From: Oscillospiraceae bacterium
GTDB taxonomy: Bacteria; Bacillota; Clostridia; Oscillospirales; Oscillospiraceae
Reading direction: 5' to 3'
DNA: 7,383 nucleotides
Assembly (NCBI GenBank): GCA_031260745.1
Contig: JAISKY010000296.1
Coordinates: forward strand, 1-7,383
This document shows, one piece after another, positions 1-6,338 of this stretch (position 1 is the first letter of the stretch; each line of letters opens with the position of its first letter). A program made the position numbers and the translations under genes. Below the pieces are notes generated by a model. It saw nothing but the letters and a program-made list of their open reading frames with translations, searched no databases and was not told where the DNA came from.

Positions 1-1100
1 TCGTCCTCCGGGTCAAACAGGTGAATCTTAGAAGTATCAACGCTAAGTTTAATCTTGTCGCCCATCTTACAATTTACTGAACCGGTCGGAACAACGGAAG
101 TAAACTGAATATCTCCGACGGAGAAATACAGGTTGGTTTCCGCGCCGAGAAGCTCGGTAAGCTCGACATTAACGTCAATAATATGGTCCGGGTTTGAGGC
201 AATAGATTCCTGGTCGGCATAGATAAAGTTCGGGCGGATACCAAACGTAACTTTCTGACCGTTATAGGATAATACGTTGGGCTGACGACCCTTGAACTCG
301 GGGAGCGCAATCTTAGCGGAGCCGCCGAAGCTAAGCCACGTTTTGGTTCCGTCGTCGGTGATTGTTCCCTCGGCTGTATTCATTGGAGGCGTACCGATGA
401 ACGTCGCGACGAAAAGATTAGCGGGTTCTTCATACAGTTCCTGCGGAGCCGCGACTTGCTGTATGTAACCGTCTTTCATAACTACGATACGCGTACCCAT
501 TGTCATTGCTTCCGTCTGGTCATGGGTAACATATATAAATGTAGTCGCGAGCTTCGTATGGAGCTTAATCAATTCCGAGCGCATCGCGGTACGGAGTTTC
601 GCGTCAAGGTTTGAAAGAGGCTCGTCAAGCAAGAATACCTTTGGGTTACGGACAATGGCGCGACCTAACGCGACACGCTGACGTTGTCCGCCTGACAGCG
701 CGGCCGGTTTACGGTCAAGCAAGTGGGAGATTTCCAAAACTTTCGCGGCCTCGTCAACGCGGCGGCGAATTTCGTCTTTGGGCATTTTACGGATTCTCAA
801 TCCGAAGGACATATTTTCAAACACGGTCATGTGCGGATAAAGAGCGTAGTTCTGGAACACCATCGCAATATCGCGCTCTTTAGGCGGAACATCGTTTACA
901 AGACGGTCGTCTATTAATAATTCTCCCTGAGTTATTTCCTCCAGACCCGCAATCATACGCAAGGTGGTGGATTTTCCGCAACCTGACGGTCCGACCAGAA
1001 TAATAAATTCCTTGTCCTCGATTTCAAGGTTGAAATCGGATACCGCGACGACGCCGCCGCCGTACTTTTTGTAAATGCCTTTAAGGCTTACGCTTGACAT
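1..1100 (-). CDS. ABC transporter ATP-binding protein, MalK/UgpC/MsmX type (3' end cut by window edge)
   Basis: Cytoplasmic ATPase subunit that would power a sugar-type ABC importer. Translating the minus strand from ATG at 1100 gives 366 residues with no stop before the window edge. All ABC motifs are present: Walker A GPSGCGKST (37-45), Q-loop FQNYALYPHM (82-91), signature LSGGQRQRV (135-143), Walker B VFLLDEPLSNLD (155-166) and switch histidine THDQTEAM (192-199). A C-terminal regulatory OB/TOBE-like region follows and ends in HLFDPED. In this family such a sequence lies a few residues from the end, so almost all of the gene is here. The start is backed by GGAGG (1111-1115) ten bases upstream and by a promoter farther up. 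It diverges from two solute-binding lipoproteins. In Gram-positives one MsmX-like ATPase often serves several importers, so pairing with these neighbours is plausible but unproven. The family call is firm; the substrate is unknown. Confidence 0.95.
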   Translation of the reverse strand, partial: MSSVSLKGIYKKYGGGVVAVSDFNLEIEDKEFIILVGPSGCGKSTTLRMIAGLEEITQGELLIDDRLVNDVPPKERDIAMVFQNYALYPHMTVFENMSFGLRIRKMPKDEIRRRVDEAAKVLEISHLLDRKPAALSGGQRQRVALGRAIVRNPKVFLLDEPLSNLDAKLRTAMRSELIKLHTKLATTFIYVTHDQTEAMTMGTRIVVMKDGYIQQVAAPQELYEEPANLFVATFIGTPPMNTAEGTITDDGTKTWLSFGGSAKIALPEFKGRQPNVLSYNGQKVTFGIRPNFIYADQESIASNPDHIIDVNVELTELLGAETNLYFSVGDIQFTSVVPTGSVNCKMGDKIKLSVDTSKIHLFDPED

Positions 1101-1143
1101 AGCTTAATTGCCTCCATCGTTTTTTTAGTATTTAGTGGTTTCT

Positions 1144-1172
1144 ATTATATCACATTGTCGTCAGCTTGTATA
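1144..1172 (-). promoter_or_regulatory. Extended -10 promoter of the ABC ATPase gene
   Basis: On the minus strand there is a perfect TATAAT (complement of 1144-1149) preceded by TGA, giving the extended -10 form TGnTATAAT. Seventeen bases upstream lies TATACA (complement of 1167-1172), a 4/6 match to TTGACA. Transcription would start near 1137 and leave a leader of about 36 bases before the ATG at 1100. The weak -35 with an inverted repeat directly upstream suggests help from an activator. Confidence 0.75.
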
Positions 1173-1173
1173 C

Positions 1174-1187
1174 TGTGATTTTTCACA
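1174..1187. promoter_or_regulatory. Inverted repeat TGTGA-N4-TCACA, candidate CRP/FNR-family site
   Basis: A perfect 5-bp inverted repeat, TGTGA (1174-1178) and TCACA (1183-1187), has a four-T spacer. Its centre is about 42-44 bases upstream of the predicted ATPase start point, directly beside the weak -35. That is the usual position of class II CRP/FNR-type activators. The N4 spacing matches FNR-like sites rather than the N6 of E. coli CRP. Assignment to a regulator family is inference. Confidence 0.4.
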
Positions 1188-1247
1188 AATTTTTCGTCAC
1201 TTGCTTTGTGCATTTTGATTATAGCAATAAATAATAACCAAATTGCA

Positions 1248-1303
1248 GTTGATTAACCTTATTGCGGGCAGCAATTCAGAGAATATACGCACAGTTAATC
1301 GAC
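1248..1303. repeat. Imperfect inverted repeat with a nested shorter one
   Basis: GTTGATTAAC (1248-1257) and GTTAATCGAC (1294-1303) are inverted copies matching at 9 of 10 positions. Between them is a second inverted pair, ATTGC (1261-1265) and GCAAT (1271-1275), with five bases between. It lies midway between the two divergent promoters. It could be a pair of half-sites for a shared regulator or a chance arrangement in AT-rich DNA. Confidence 0.3.
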
Positions 1304-1330
1304 TATCAATGCGGTTTGTTCAATAAAATC

Positions 1331-1344
1331 CAATGTTTACATTG
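1331..1344. promoter_or_regulatory. Palindrome CAATGT-TT-ACATTG, candidate operator
   Basis: A perfect 6-bp inverted repeat with a two-base centre lies about 75 bases upstream of the -35 of the lipoprotein promoter. Its size suits a dimeric regulator. A second perfect inverted repeat begins five bases downstream. I do not recognise the regulator. Confidence 0.35.
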
Positions 1345-1348
1345 CTCA

Positions 1349-1365
1349 TTTTGCGTTATGCAAAA
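1349..1365. promoter_or_regulatory. Palindrome TTTTGC-N5-GCAAAA, candidate operator
   Basis: A perfect 6-bp inverted repeat (1349-1354 and 1360-1365) is separated by GTTAT. It lies about 55 bases upstream of the -35 box at 1420, where an activator or distal repressor could bind. No T tract follows, so it is not a terminator. Confidence 0.35.
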
Positions 1366-1419
1366 CGACGTCAGCCAGTCTTTATTCTGTTGGTTTAATG
1401 CGGATTTTGCTTATATGAC

Positions 1420-1449
1420 TTGACAAACCTTAATAATTTGTGTTAGAAT
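1420..1449 (+). promoter_or_regulatory. Sigma-A type promoter of the solute-binding protein genes
   Basis: A consensus TTGACA (1420-1425) and TAGAAT (1444-1449) are separated by 18 bases. A one-base shift to TTAGAA gives 17. Transcription would begin near 1456 and leave a leader of about 45 bases before the ATG at 1501. It is the only good promoter seen upstream of the tandem lipoprotein genes. Confidence 0.75.
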
Positions 1450-1462
1450 AGTATTAAATAGT

Positions 1463-1475
1463 TGTTCATAGAACA
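1463..1475. promoter_or_regulatory. Palindrome TGTTC-ATA-GAACA just after the start point, candidate repressor site
   Basis: A perfect 5-bp inverted repeat around ATA falls at roughly +8 to +20 of the predicted transcript, between the -10 box and the ribosome binding site. A repressor bound here would block the promoter. As RNA it could form only a weak hairpin. The regulator is not recognised. Confidence 0.4.
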
Positions 1476-1487
1476 TTAACAACAAAT

Positions 1488-1493
1488 GGGAGG
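1488..1493 (+). promoter_or_regulatory. Ribosome binding site that fixes the first lipoprotein start at 1501
   Basis: GGGAGG lies seven bases before the ATG at 1501. An in-frame ATG at 1486 overlaps this element, so starting there would translate the Shine-Dalgarno itself (MGGRI) ahead of the signal peptide. The paralogue at 3328 has the same arrangement (ATGGGAGGA upstream), but there the upstream ATG is out of frame. This argues that 1501 is the true start. Confidence 0.85.
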
Positions 1494-1500
1494 AAGAATT

Positions 1501-3270
1501 ATGAAGAAAAAATTGGCGTTATTGCTCGCATTGGCAATGATAGCCGCGATGTTCGCCGCTTGCGGCGGGAGCGGCGGCAGTACCTCGCCGTCTCCTGACG
1601 CGACGGCTACCGCTGCTCCGTCCGCTAGTACGGCTCCGGTCGCTACCGACAGCGGAGAAACTCCGCCGGAAGAAGAGGACGAAGGTACAATAACCACCGA
1701 ATACGCTTCTTATGAGGTTGACGAAGATGGTATTTTGTATGAATTATACGATTACGAACTGCCGCTGACGACTTCAAGCGAATCGTTCAGTTATACGTAT
1801 TCGTCGATTATCCCGGAGGACTTACCGCCGGAGGGCGTCGGAACAGTTCCGTACTTCGCCGGGTTGAGAGAGAAAACCGGAGTAATTATCGAGTACGTTG
1901 TTATTCCCTTTATGTCGCGTTGGGAAAACGCATCAATCGCGCTTGCAAGCGACGACCTGACGGATTTGTTTTCCAGTATGCCGATGTTCGGAAGTACCCC
2001 GATGCAGAAACTCGTTGACGAGAATTTCCTAGTAAATCTCTATCCGTACAAGGACTATTTCCCCAACTATTACTTTGACGCGAACAATCACCCGGAGGAT
2101 ATTAATGTCATAGCGAACATTATACCCTATCCGGAAACGATTTTCTCGTTCCTGTGCTTGGAATCGGAGTATGTCACGCGTAACAGTACGGCGACCCGCG
2201 GCGACTGGCTTGACCGTTTGGGCTTATCAAACAACGACATTATAACGGTTGAGGACGTTCACGACGTGTTGGTTCGCTACAAAAACGAGATGGGTTCGGC
2301 GGGTCCGTATTTCCTGCTTAGTTCGCTGGACACCTACAATTTCTTCAGCGCGTACGACACGGTAACGACATTGCCTACGGGATTCCCGTTTACGCTTATT
2401 GACAACGGGAATGTTCAGTTTACGCTTTCGCGAAATCAGGACAAGAGCTTTATGACAATGCTTAACCAATGGTATAACGAAGGATTGTTTTTACCGAACT
2501 GGCTTGAACACGGCGCTAATACTACGTCGCTGCCCACGATTCTTGACGGAACTTTCGGTATGATGGGAATGATTCCCGGTGAAGCCAACGACTACTCCGG
2601 AATCAACAATGTTGACCCGAACGCGTACTGGGTACCGTTGCATAAGCCGGTTCTTACACCCGGACAGACATTCCATTTAGGCGATGTGCGTACATGGCTG
2701 TCCGGCGGTTCGTGGGAAATCAGCGCGGACTGCGAGAATATTCCGTTGCTCGCCACGTACTGCGACTGGTTCTACAGTCCCGAGGGCATTTTCTACGAGA
2801 ACTACGGCGTTGAGGGTGAAACCTTTACATACAACGATAAGGGCGAGCCTCAACTGACCGATTTCATTATCAATCACCCGCGCGGAATGTCCTGGGCGTT
2901 GATTCAATACGCAATCTGCGACTTTATGGAGGGCGGAGTTACACAGCGTTCGCGCACCTACGCGCTTCCCGGCGGTGAGAATCTGAAAGCGTTCCACGCG
3001 TTTTGGGACGACCCGAACTACTATAGATACGACGGTACGATGCAGTGGCCGTCCGCGATAACCCTATCCCCGGAGGGAAGCGCGAGAATCGCGGAACTTG
3101 GCGCTGACGTCGGTACGTATATCTCCGAAAACTATGTGTTGTTCGTTGACGGCACGAAGCCGCTGACCGAATGGGACGCTTATGTTGACGGTTTGCACCT
3201 GATGGGTTGGGACGAAGCCCTTATGATTTATCAGAACGCGTACGAGGAATTCAGTTCGCGTTTCGGTTGA
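1501..3270 (+). CDS. Extracellular solute-binding lipoprotein, LplA-like (first of tandem pair)
   Basis: Membrane-anchored substrate receptor of an ABC importer, 589 residues from ATG 1501. The N-terminus is a lipoprotein signal: KKK, a hydrophobic stretch to about residue 17, then FAAC with the modified cysteine at 21. A flexible Gly/Ser/Thr/Pro/Ala stalk follows (about 22-45), then an acidic PPEEEDEG stretch and the folded domain. The end pattern, W..YV..L...GWDE...IYQNAYEEF, is typical of the large (about 500-600 residue) LplA/YtcQ-like binding proteins of Firmicutes. Trp and Tyr are abundant, as expected for a carbohydrate site. It is followed after 57 bases by a close paralogue, so the two are probably co-transcribed. 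No permease gene is adjacent. The ligand cannot be read from the sequence; a sugar, oligosaccharide or sugar acid is likely from family knowledge. Confidence 0.9.
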   Translation: MKKKLALLLALAMIAAMFAACGGSGGSTSPSPDATATAAPSASTAPVATDSGETPPEEEDEGTITTEYASYEVDEDGILYELYDYELPLTTSSESFSYTYSSIIPEDLPPEGVGTVPYFAGLREKTGVIIEYVVIPFMSRWENASIALASDDLTDLFSSMPMFGSTPMQKLVDENFLVNLYPYKDYFPNYYFDANNHPEDINVIANIIPYPETIFSFLCLESEYVTRNSTATRGDWLDRLGLSNNDIITVEDVHDVLVRYKNEMGSAGPYFLLSSLDTYNFFSAYDTVTTLPTGFPFTLIDNGNVQFTLSRNQDKSFMTMLNQWYNEGLFLPNWLEHGANTTSLPTILDGTFGMMGMIPGEANDYSGINNVDPNAYWVPLHKPVLTPGQTFHLGDVRTWLSGGSWEISADCENIPLLATYCDWFYSPEGIFYENYGVEGETFTYNDKGEPQLTDFIINHPRGMSWALIQYAICDFMEGGVTQRSRTYALPGGENLKAFHAFWDDPNYYRYDGTMQWPSAITLSPEGSARIAELGADVGTYISENYVLFVDGTKPLTEWDAYVDGLHLMGWDEALMIYQNAYEEFSSRFG

Positions 3271-3327
3271 TTGACATAGACTAAAAATCGTTATTCAAAA
3301 AAGCAAAATATATGGGAGGAAAAAGTT

Positions 3328-5088
3328 ATGAAGAAAAGACTTGCGCTATTGCTTGTCTTTGCGATGGTAGCCGCGTTATTCGCGGCGTGCGGAGGCGGCG
3401 GTGAAACTACGCCGACTCAGAGCGCCGCTCCGACGGCTACCGCTGCTCCGACAGCTACCGCTGCCGCGGGTACGGATAACGGCGGCGACGAAGCTCCGCC
3501 GGAGGAGGACGATAATACGGTCAGCACCGAATATGCTACCTACGCAATCGGTGACGACGGTATTCCGCTTGAACACTACACATACGAATTGCCGTTGACC
3601 ACGGAGGAAAATGTGTTTACTTACACGTACTCCTCGGTAGTCGTGCAGGACGTACCGCTTGAAGGCGTTGCGACGATGCCTTACCAGACGATGCTTCGCG
3701 ACAAAACCGGCGTTTACATTCAGTATAACGATGTTCCGTTTATGTCGCGTATGGAAAGTTTCGCGATTTCGCTCGCGAGCGATGACCTCGACGATATGAT
3801 TTCCGGCATCACGATGTACTATCCGCCTCCGCTTCAAACCGGTCTTGAGGAAGGCTTTATCGCCAATCTTTACGATTATAGAGAATACTTCCCCAACTAT
3901 TACTACGAAGCGTTCAATCACCCCGAGGACAGAAACGTACTGGCGCAGATTATGCCGTATCCTGAAACGATTCAGGCGTTCCTGTGCTTGGAATCCGAGT
4001 ACACCACCCGCGACGGTACAGCCACACGCGGCGACTGGCTTGAGCGTCTTGGACTTACCAACGACGACATAGCTACTATGGACGATTTGCACGATATGCT
4101 TTATCGCTTCAAGACGGAAATGGGAGCGGAATCTCCGTACTTCCTGTTTAACTCGCTTGACCCGCATAACACGTTCAGCGCGTTCGATACGATGACCGCC
4201 TATGTAGGCGCGCCGGGCAAATACCTCGTAAACGGTAAAGTTCAGTTCGCGCAGTCCGGTTCAAATGACCTGAAGTATATGACAATGTTAGCCCAGTGGT
4301 ACAGCGAAGGTTTCTTCCTGCCCGACTGGATGGCGTATGCCGGCAACCCGAATGTTGTTAACTGGATTCTTGACGGTACTATCGGCGTTATCGGAATGAT
4401 TGCCGGTGAAGCTAACGACTACAGCGGAATCAACAACGACGACCCGAACGCGACGTGGGTACCGTTGCATAAGCCGGTACTCGAAGCCGGTCAGGTGTTC
4501 CATCTCGGCGACGTACGTACTTGGGTTTCTATCGGTTCGTGGGGAATCAGCGCGGACTGTGAGAATATTCCTTTGCTCGCGTCATATTGCGATTGGTTCT
4601 ACAGCGAAGAAGGAGCGTTTGACTCGAACTACGGCGTAGAGGGTAATACCTTTACGTTCAACGAAAAAGGCGAACCTCAGTTGACCGACTTGTTGGTCAA
4701 GCACCCGTCCGGAACCTCGTGGGCGCTGTTACAGCACACGATGGACGACGTACTTGAAGGCGGAATAACAATCCGCACCAGAAGTTACGCGTATCCCGGC
4801 GGCGAAGTATTCAAAGCCTACCACGCGTATTGGGACGATTACAAATACGACGGCTCAATGCAGTGGCCGACGTCGATAACCCTATCCGCGGAGAATAACT
4901 CGCGCGTTGCGACGCTAAACGCCGACATCGCGACTTACATCGCTGAAAACTATATGCTGTTTGTAGACGGCACGAAGCCGTTAAGCGAGTGGGAATCGTA
5001 TGTATCCGGACTGCAACAGCTCGGTTGGGACGAATGTCTATTGATTTATCAAAACGCGTACGATGATTTCACCGCGCGTTTCGGTTGA
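3328..5088 (+). CDS. Extracellular solute-binding lipoprotein, LplA-like (second of tandem pair)
   Basis: Paralogue of the preceding gene, 586 residues. It has the same design: signal peptide MKKRLALLLVFAM with FAAC (cysteine 21), a Thr/Ala/Pro stalk containing two PTATAA units, an acidic PPEEDD segment, then the binding domain. Long blocks match the first copy, including GEANDYSGINN, WVPLHKPVL, FHLGDVRTW, ISADCENIPLLA and LFVDGTKPL. In one 54-residue block starting at ISADC I count 42 identities. GGGAGG (3314-3319) lies eight bases before the ATG. The two copies differ most in the stalk and in scattered ligand-side stretches, for example about residues 280-310, which would fit different ligand preferences (inference). 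A hairpin follows the stop, so expression of the downstream cupin gene may differ. Confidence 0.9.
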   Translation: MKKRLALLLVFAMVAALFAACGGGGETTPTQSAAPTATAAPTATAAAGTDNGGDEAPPEEDDNTVSTEYATYAIGDDGIPLEHYTYELPLTTEENVFTYTYSSVVVQDVPLEGVATMPYQTMLRDKTGVYIQYNDVPFMSRMESFAISLASDDLDDMISGITMYYPPPLQTGLEEGFIANLYDYREYFPNYYYEAFNHPEDRNVLAQIMPYPETIQAFLCLESEYTTRDGTATRGDWLERLGLTNDDIATMDDLHDMLYRFKTEMGAESPYFLFNSLDPHNTFSAFDTMTAYVGAPGKYLVNGKVQFAQSGSNDLKYMTMLAQWYSEGFFLPDWMAYAGNPNVVNWILDGTIGVIGMIAGEANDYSGINNDDPNATWVPLHKPVLEAGQVFHLGDVRTWVSIGSWGISADCENIPLLASYCDWFYSEEGAFDSNYGVEGNTFTFNEKGEPQLTDLLVKHPSGTSWALLQHTMDDVLEGGITIRTRSYAYPGGEVFKAYHAYWDDYKYDGSMQWPTSITLSAENNSRVATLNADIATYIAENYMLFVDGTKPLSEWESYVSGLQQLGWDECLLIYQNAYDDFTARFG

Positions 5089-5099
5089 TTCTACGCTTT

Positions 5100-5122
5100 G
5101 GGGGTAGCCTTACGCTATCCCC
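5100..5122 (+). terminator. Hairpin with short T tract after the second lipoprotein gene (weak terminator or mRNA-stabilising stem)
   Basis: GGGGGTAGC (5100-5108) pairs with GCTATCCCC (5114-5122) around the loop CTTAC. This gives nine pairs, one of them a G-U wobble. Only TTT follows directly, so termination is probably partial. A stem of this kind often protects the 3' end of abundant binding-protein mRNA while allowing some read-through. No clear promoter lies between it and the cupin gene. Confidence 0.5.
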
Positions 5123-5170
5123 TTTCGCAACCTTATTATTTCGATTAAAAATTGAAAGGAGCAAATACAA

Positions 5171-6157
5171 ATGAAAAACGAGTACGTAATTGACCTAAAC
5201 GACCGCGCCAGCAGTTGGATTTATCCGGTCGAGGTCAAAATGCCCGACGGTCGCGTCGCGGAGGAACAAAGTACAATCGTACTGCCGGAGGGAGCGGACA
5301 GGACTTTCCTGGTAACCGCGTCTATTATGAAGAAGATTCCCGACGGCGCTAACCCTGACGAGAGCAATATGGCTCACGAACACCTTGTCGGTTACGAGAC
5401 ATTCTTCATCGACAGCGGTAAAATGTGGGTCTATATGGATGGTAAGAAAGCGTTGGCAAAAGCCGGCGACATTCTGCATCTGCAAGCTAATCAGGCTCAC
5501 GGTATGGCGTTCTTAGAGGACACAAAGTATCGCTTAATCGCGCACAACCTGAGTTCGTGCGACGACGCGGCATACTCGACGAAGCTCAAAGACAAAATGC
5601 CTGAACTGGCAGAGGACCCGGAGTTTATGAAAGCTCGTCCGGCCGCCGATTTCTCGTTCCGCGAGCGTCCCGTATTCAAGGAAGTCCCGATTGAGCAATT
5701 CGCTCCCGTCCGTAACCCAAGCCGCCCGCTTGCCGAGTACAAATTCGACGGCGCGACGGTTAAAGTTCTTATCGAGCGTTGGGAAAACGCGGGAGTTACC
5801 GAGCTGGCTATGGCGGAACTGGAACCCGGATTCTCCGCGGAGTGGGTTAAGTTCCCGAAATACCGCGAATTGCTTTACGTCCGCAGCGGCGAAGTTAAGT
5901 TCACCGTTTACAACGATGAATTTACAGTTCACGGCGAGTGTCTTGTGAATATCCCGAAGTTTGCTCCGCATAAACTGACCGCGATTAAAAAATCAGAGGT
6001 CTATGATGTGGGCGGACTTAGCCGTTGGTCGGCGTTCCTGCAAGATTACACGTCAATCAAGACGTACGACCCGGCGCGTCTTGAAAACCCCGAAACTCTC
6101 GAAACTCTGCGTAACAGATTTGGCGTAAACGTCAAGTCAATTTCCTACAAAGCGTAA
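5171..6157 (+). CDS. Two-barrel cupin protein, function unassigned
   Basis: Cytoplasmic protein of 328 residues with no signal peptide. AAAGGAG (5155-5161) lies nine bases before the ATG. The first cupin barrel (about 45-125) carries H69-E-H71, E76 and G83, spaced HxH-x4-E-x6-G, and then H110 after GDILHLQANQAH. This is the full metal-ligand set of cupin motifs 1 and 2. The second barrel (about 195-290) keeps E233 with G240 six residues on, and P262-x-F-x-x-H267, but has AEW (223-225) where HxH is expected. So only the first barrel looks able to bind metal in the usual way. Bicupins include isomerases, dioxygenases and ureidoglycine aminohydrolase-like enzymes; I see no signature that selects one. 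Its place after sugar-type binding proteins suggests a sugar or sugar-acid isomerase (inference). A strong terminator follows. Confidence 0.85.
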   Translation: MKNEYVIDLNDRASSWIYPVEVKMPDGRVAEEQSTIVLPEGADRTFLVTASIMKKIPDGANPDESNMAHEHLVGYETFFIDSGKMWVYMDGKKALAKAGDILHLQANQAHGMAFLEDTKYRLIAHNLSSCDDAAYSTKLKDKMPELAEDPEFMKARPAADFSFRERPVFKEVPIEQFAPVRNPSRPLAEYKFDGATVKVLIERWENAGVTELAMAELEPGFSAEWVKFPKYRELLYVRSGEVKFTVYNDEFTVHGECLVNIPKFAPHKLTAIKKSEVYDVGGLSRWSAFLQDYTSIKTYDPARLENPETLETLRNRFGVNVKSISYKA

Positions 6158-6183
6158 CCGGAGTTACAACAGAATCAAATGGT

Positions 6184-6221
6184 AAAAATCTGCGAAGCCA
6201 CAAGGGGCTTCGCAGATTTTT
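6184..6221 (+). terminator. Intrinsic terminator after the cupin gene
   Basis: A perfect 16-bp stem joins AAAAATCTGCGAAGCC (6184-6199) to its complement at 6206-6221, around a six-base loop (ACAAGG). The 3' arm ends in TTTTT, and the 5' arm starts with AAAAA, so it could work on either strand. It lies 27 bases after the cupin stop and separates that transcript from the hydratase unit, which has its own promoter. Confidence 0.9.
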
Positions 6222-6270
6222 CGCCGCTGAATATTAATCGTTGTATTGCAAATTAAACGCCATACACCGC

Positions 6271-6299
6271 TTGACAATTCGGGAGTTATGTGTTAATAT
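6271..6299 (+). promoter_or_regulatory. Near-consensus sigma-A promoter of the hydratase gene
   Basis: TTGACA (6271-6276), a 17-base spacer and TAATAT (6294-6299), a 5/6 match to TATAAT apart from a swap at its end. Transcription would start near 6306 and leave a leader of about 33 bases. With the terminator upstream, the hydratase is a separate transcription unit. Confidence 0.8.
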
Positions 6300-6306
6300 T
6301 TTAACA
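6291..6306. promoter_or_regulatory. Palindrome TGTTAA-TATT-TTAACA over the -10 and start point, candidate operator
   Basis: A perfect 6-bp inverted repeat encloses the -10 hexamer and reaches the predicted start point. A dimeric repressor bound here would exclude RNA polymerase, which would suit a substrate-induced catabolic gene. An AT-rich palindrome can also arise by chance around a -10 box. Confidence 0.45.
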
Positions 6307-6338
6307 TTAAATCGCAATCGAAACGAGGATAAATAAAA

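Noticed and set aside
611..917. Plus-strand open frames inside the ABC ATPase gene
   Set aside because: They are antisense to the signature and Q-loop region of an unmistakable ATPase and have no start signals.
1486..1500. Start of the first lipoprotein at ATG 1486
   Set aside because: That ATG overlaps the Shine-Dalgarno sequence and would add MGGRI before the signal peptide. The paralogue shows the same upstream ATG out of frame.
3271..3327. Separate promoter for the second lipoprotein, from TTGACA at 3271-3276
   Set aside because: No acceptable -10 hexamer lies 16-18 bases downstream; the closest candidate is TATTCA at 15 bases with 3/6 matches. Co-transcription with the first gene is simpler.
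3376..4167. 263-residue minus-strand open frame inside the second lipoprotein gene
   Set aside because: It is fully antisense to a clear coding gene, rich in Arg and Val in the way expected of shadow frames, with no ribosome binding site and no recognisable domain.
5534..5971. 145-residue minus-strand open frame inside the cupin gene
   Set aside because: Antisense to conserved cupin motifs, with no ribosome binding site and no recognisable family.
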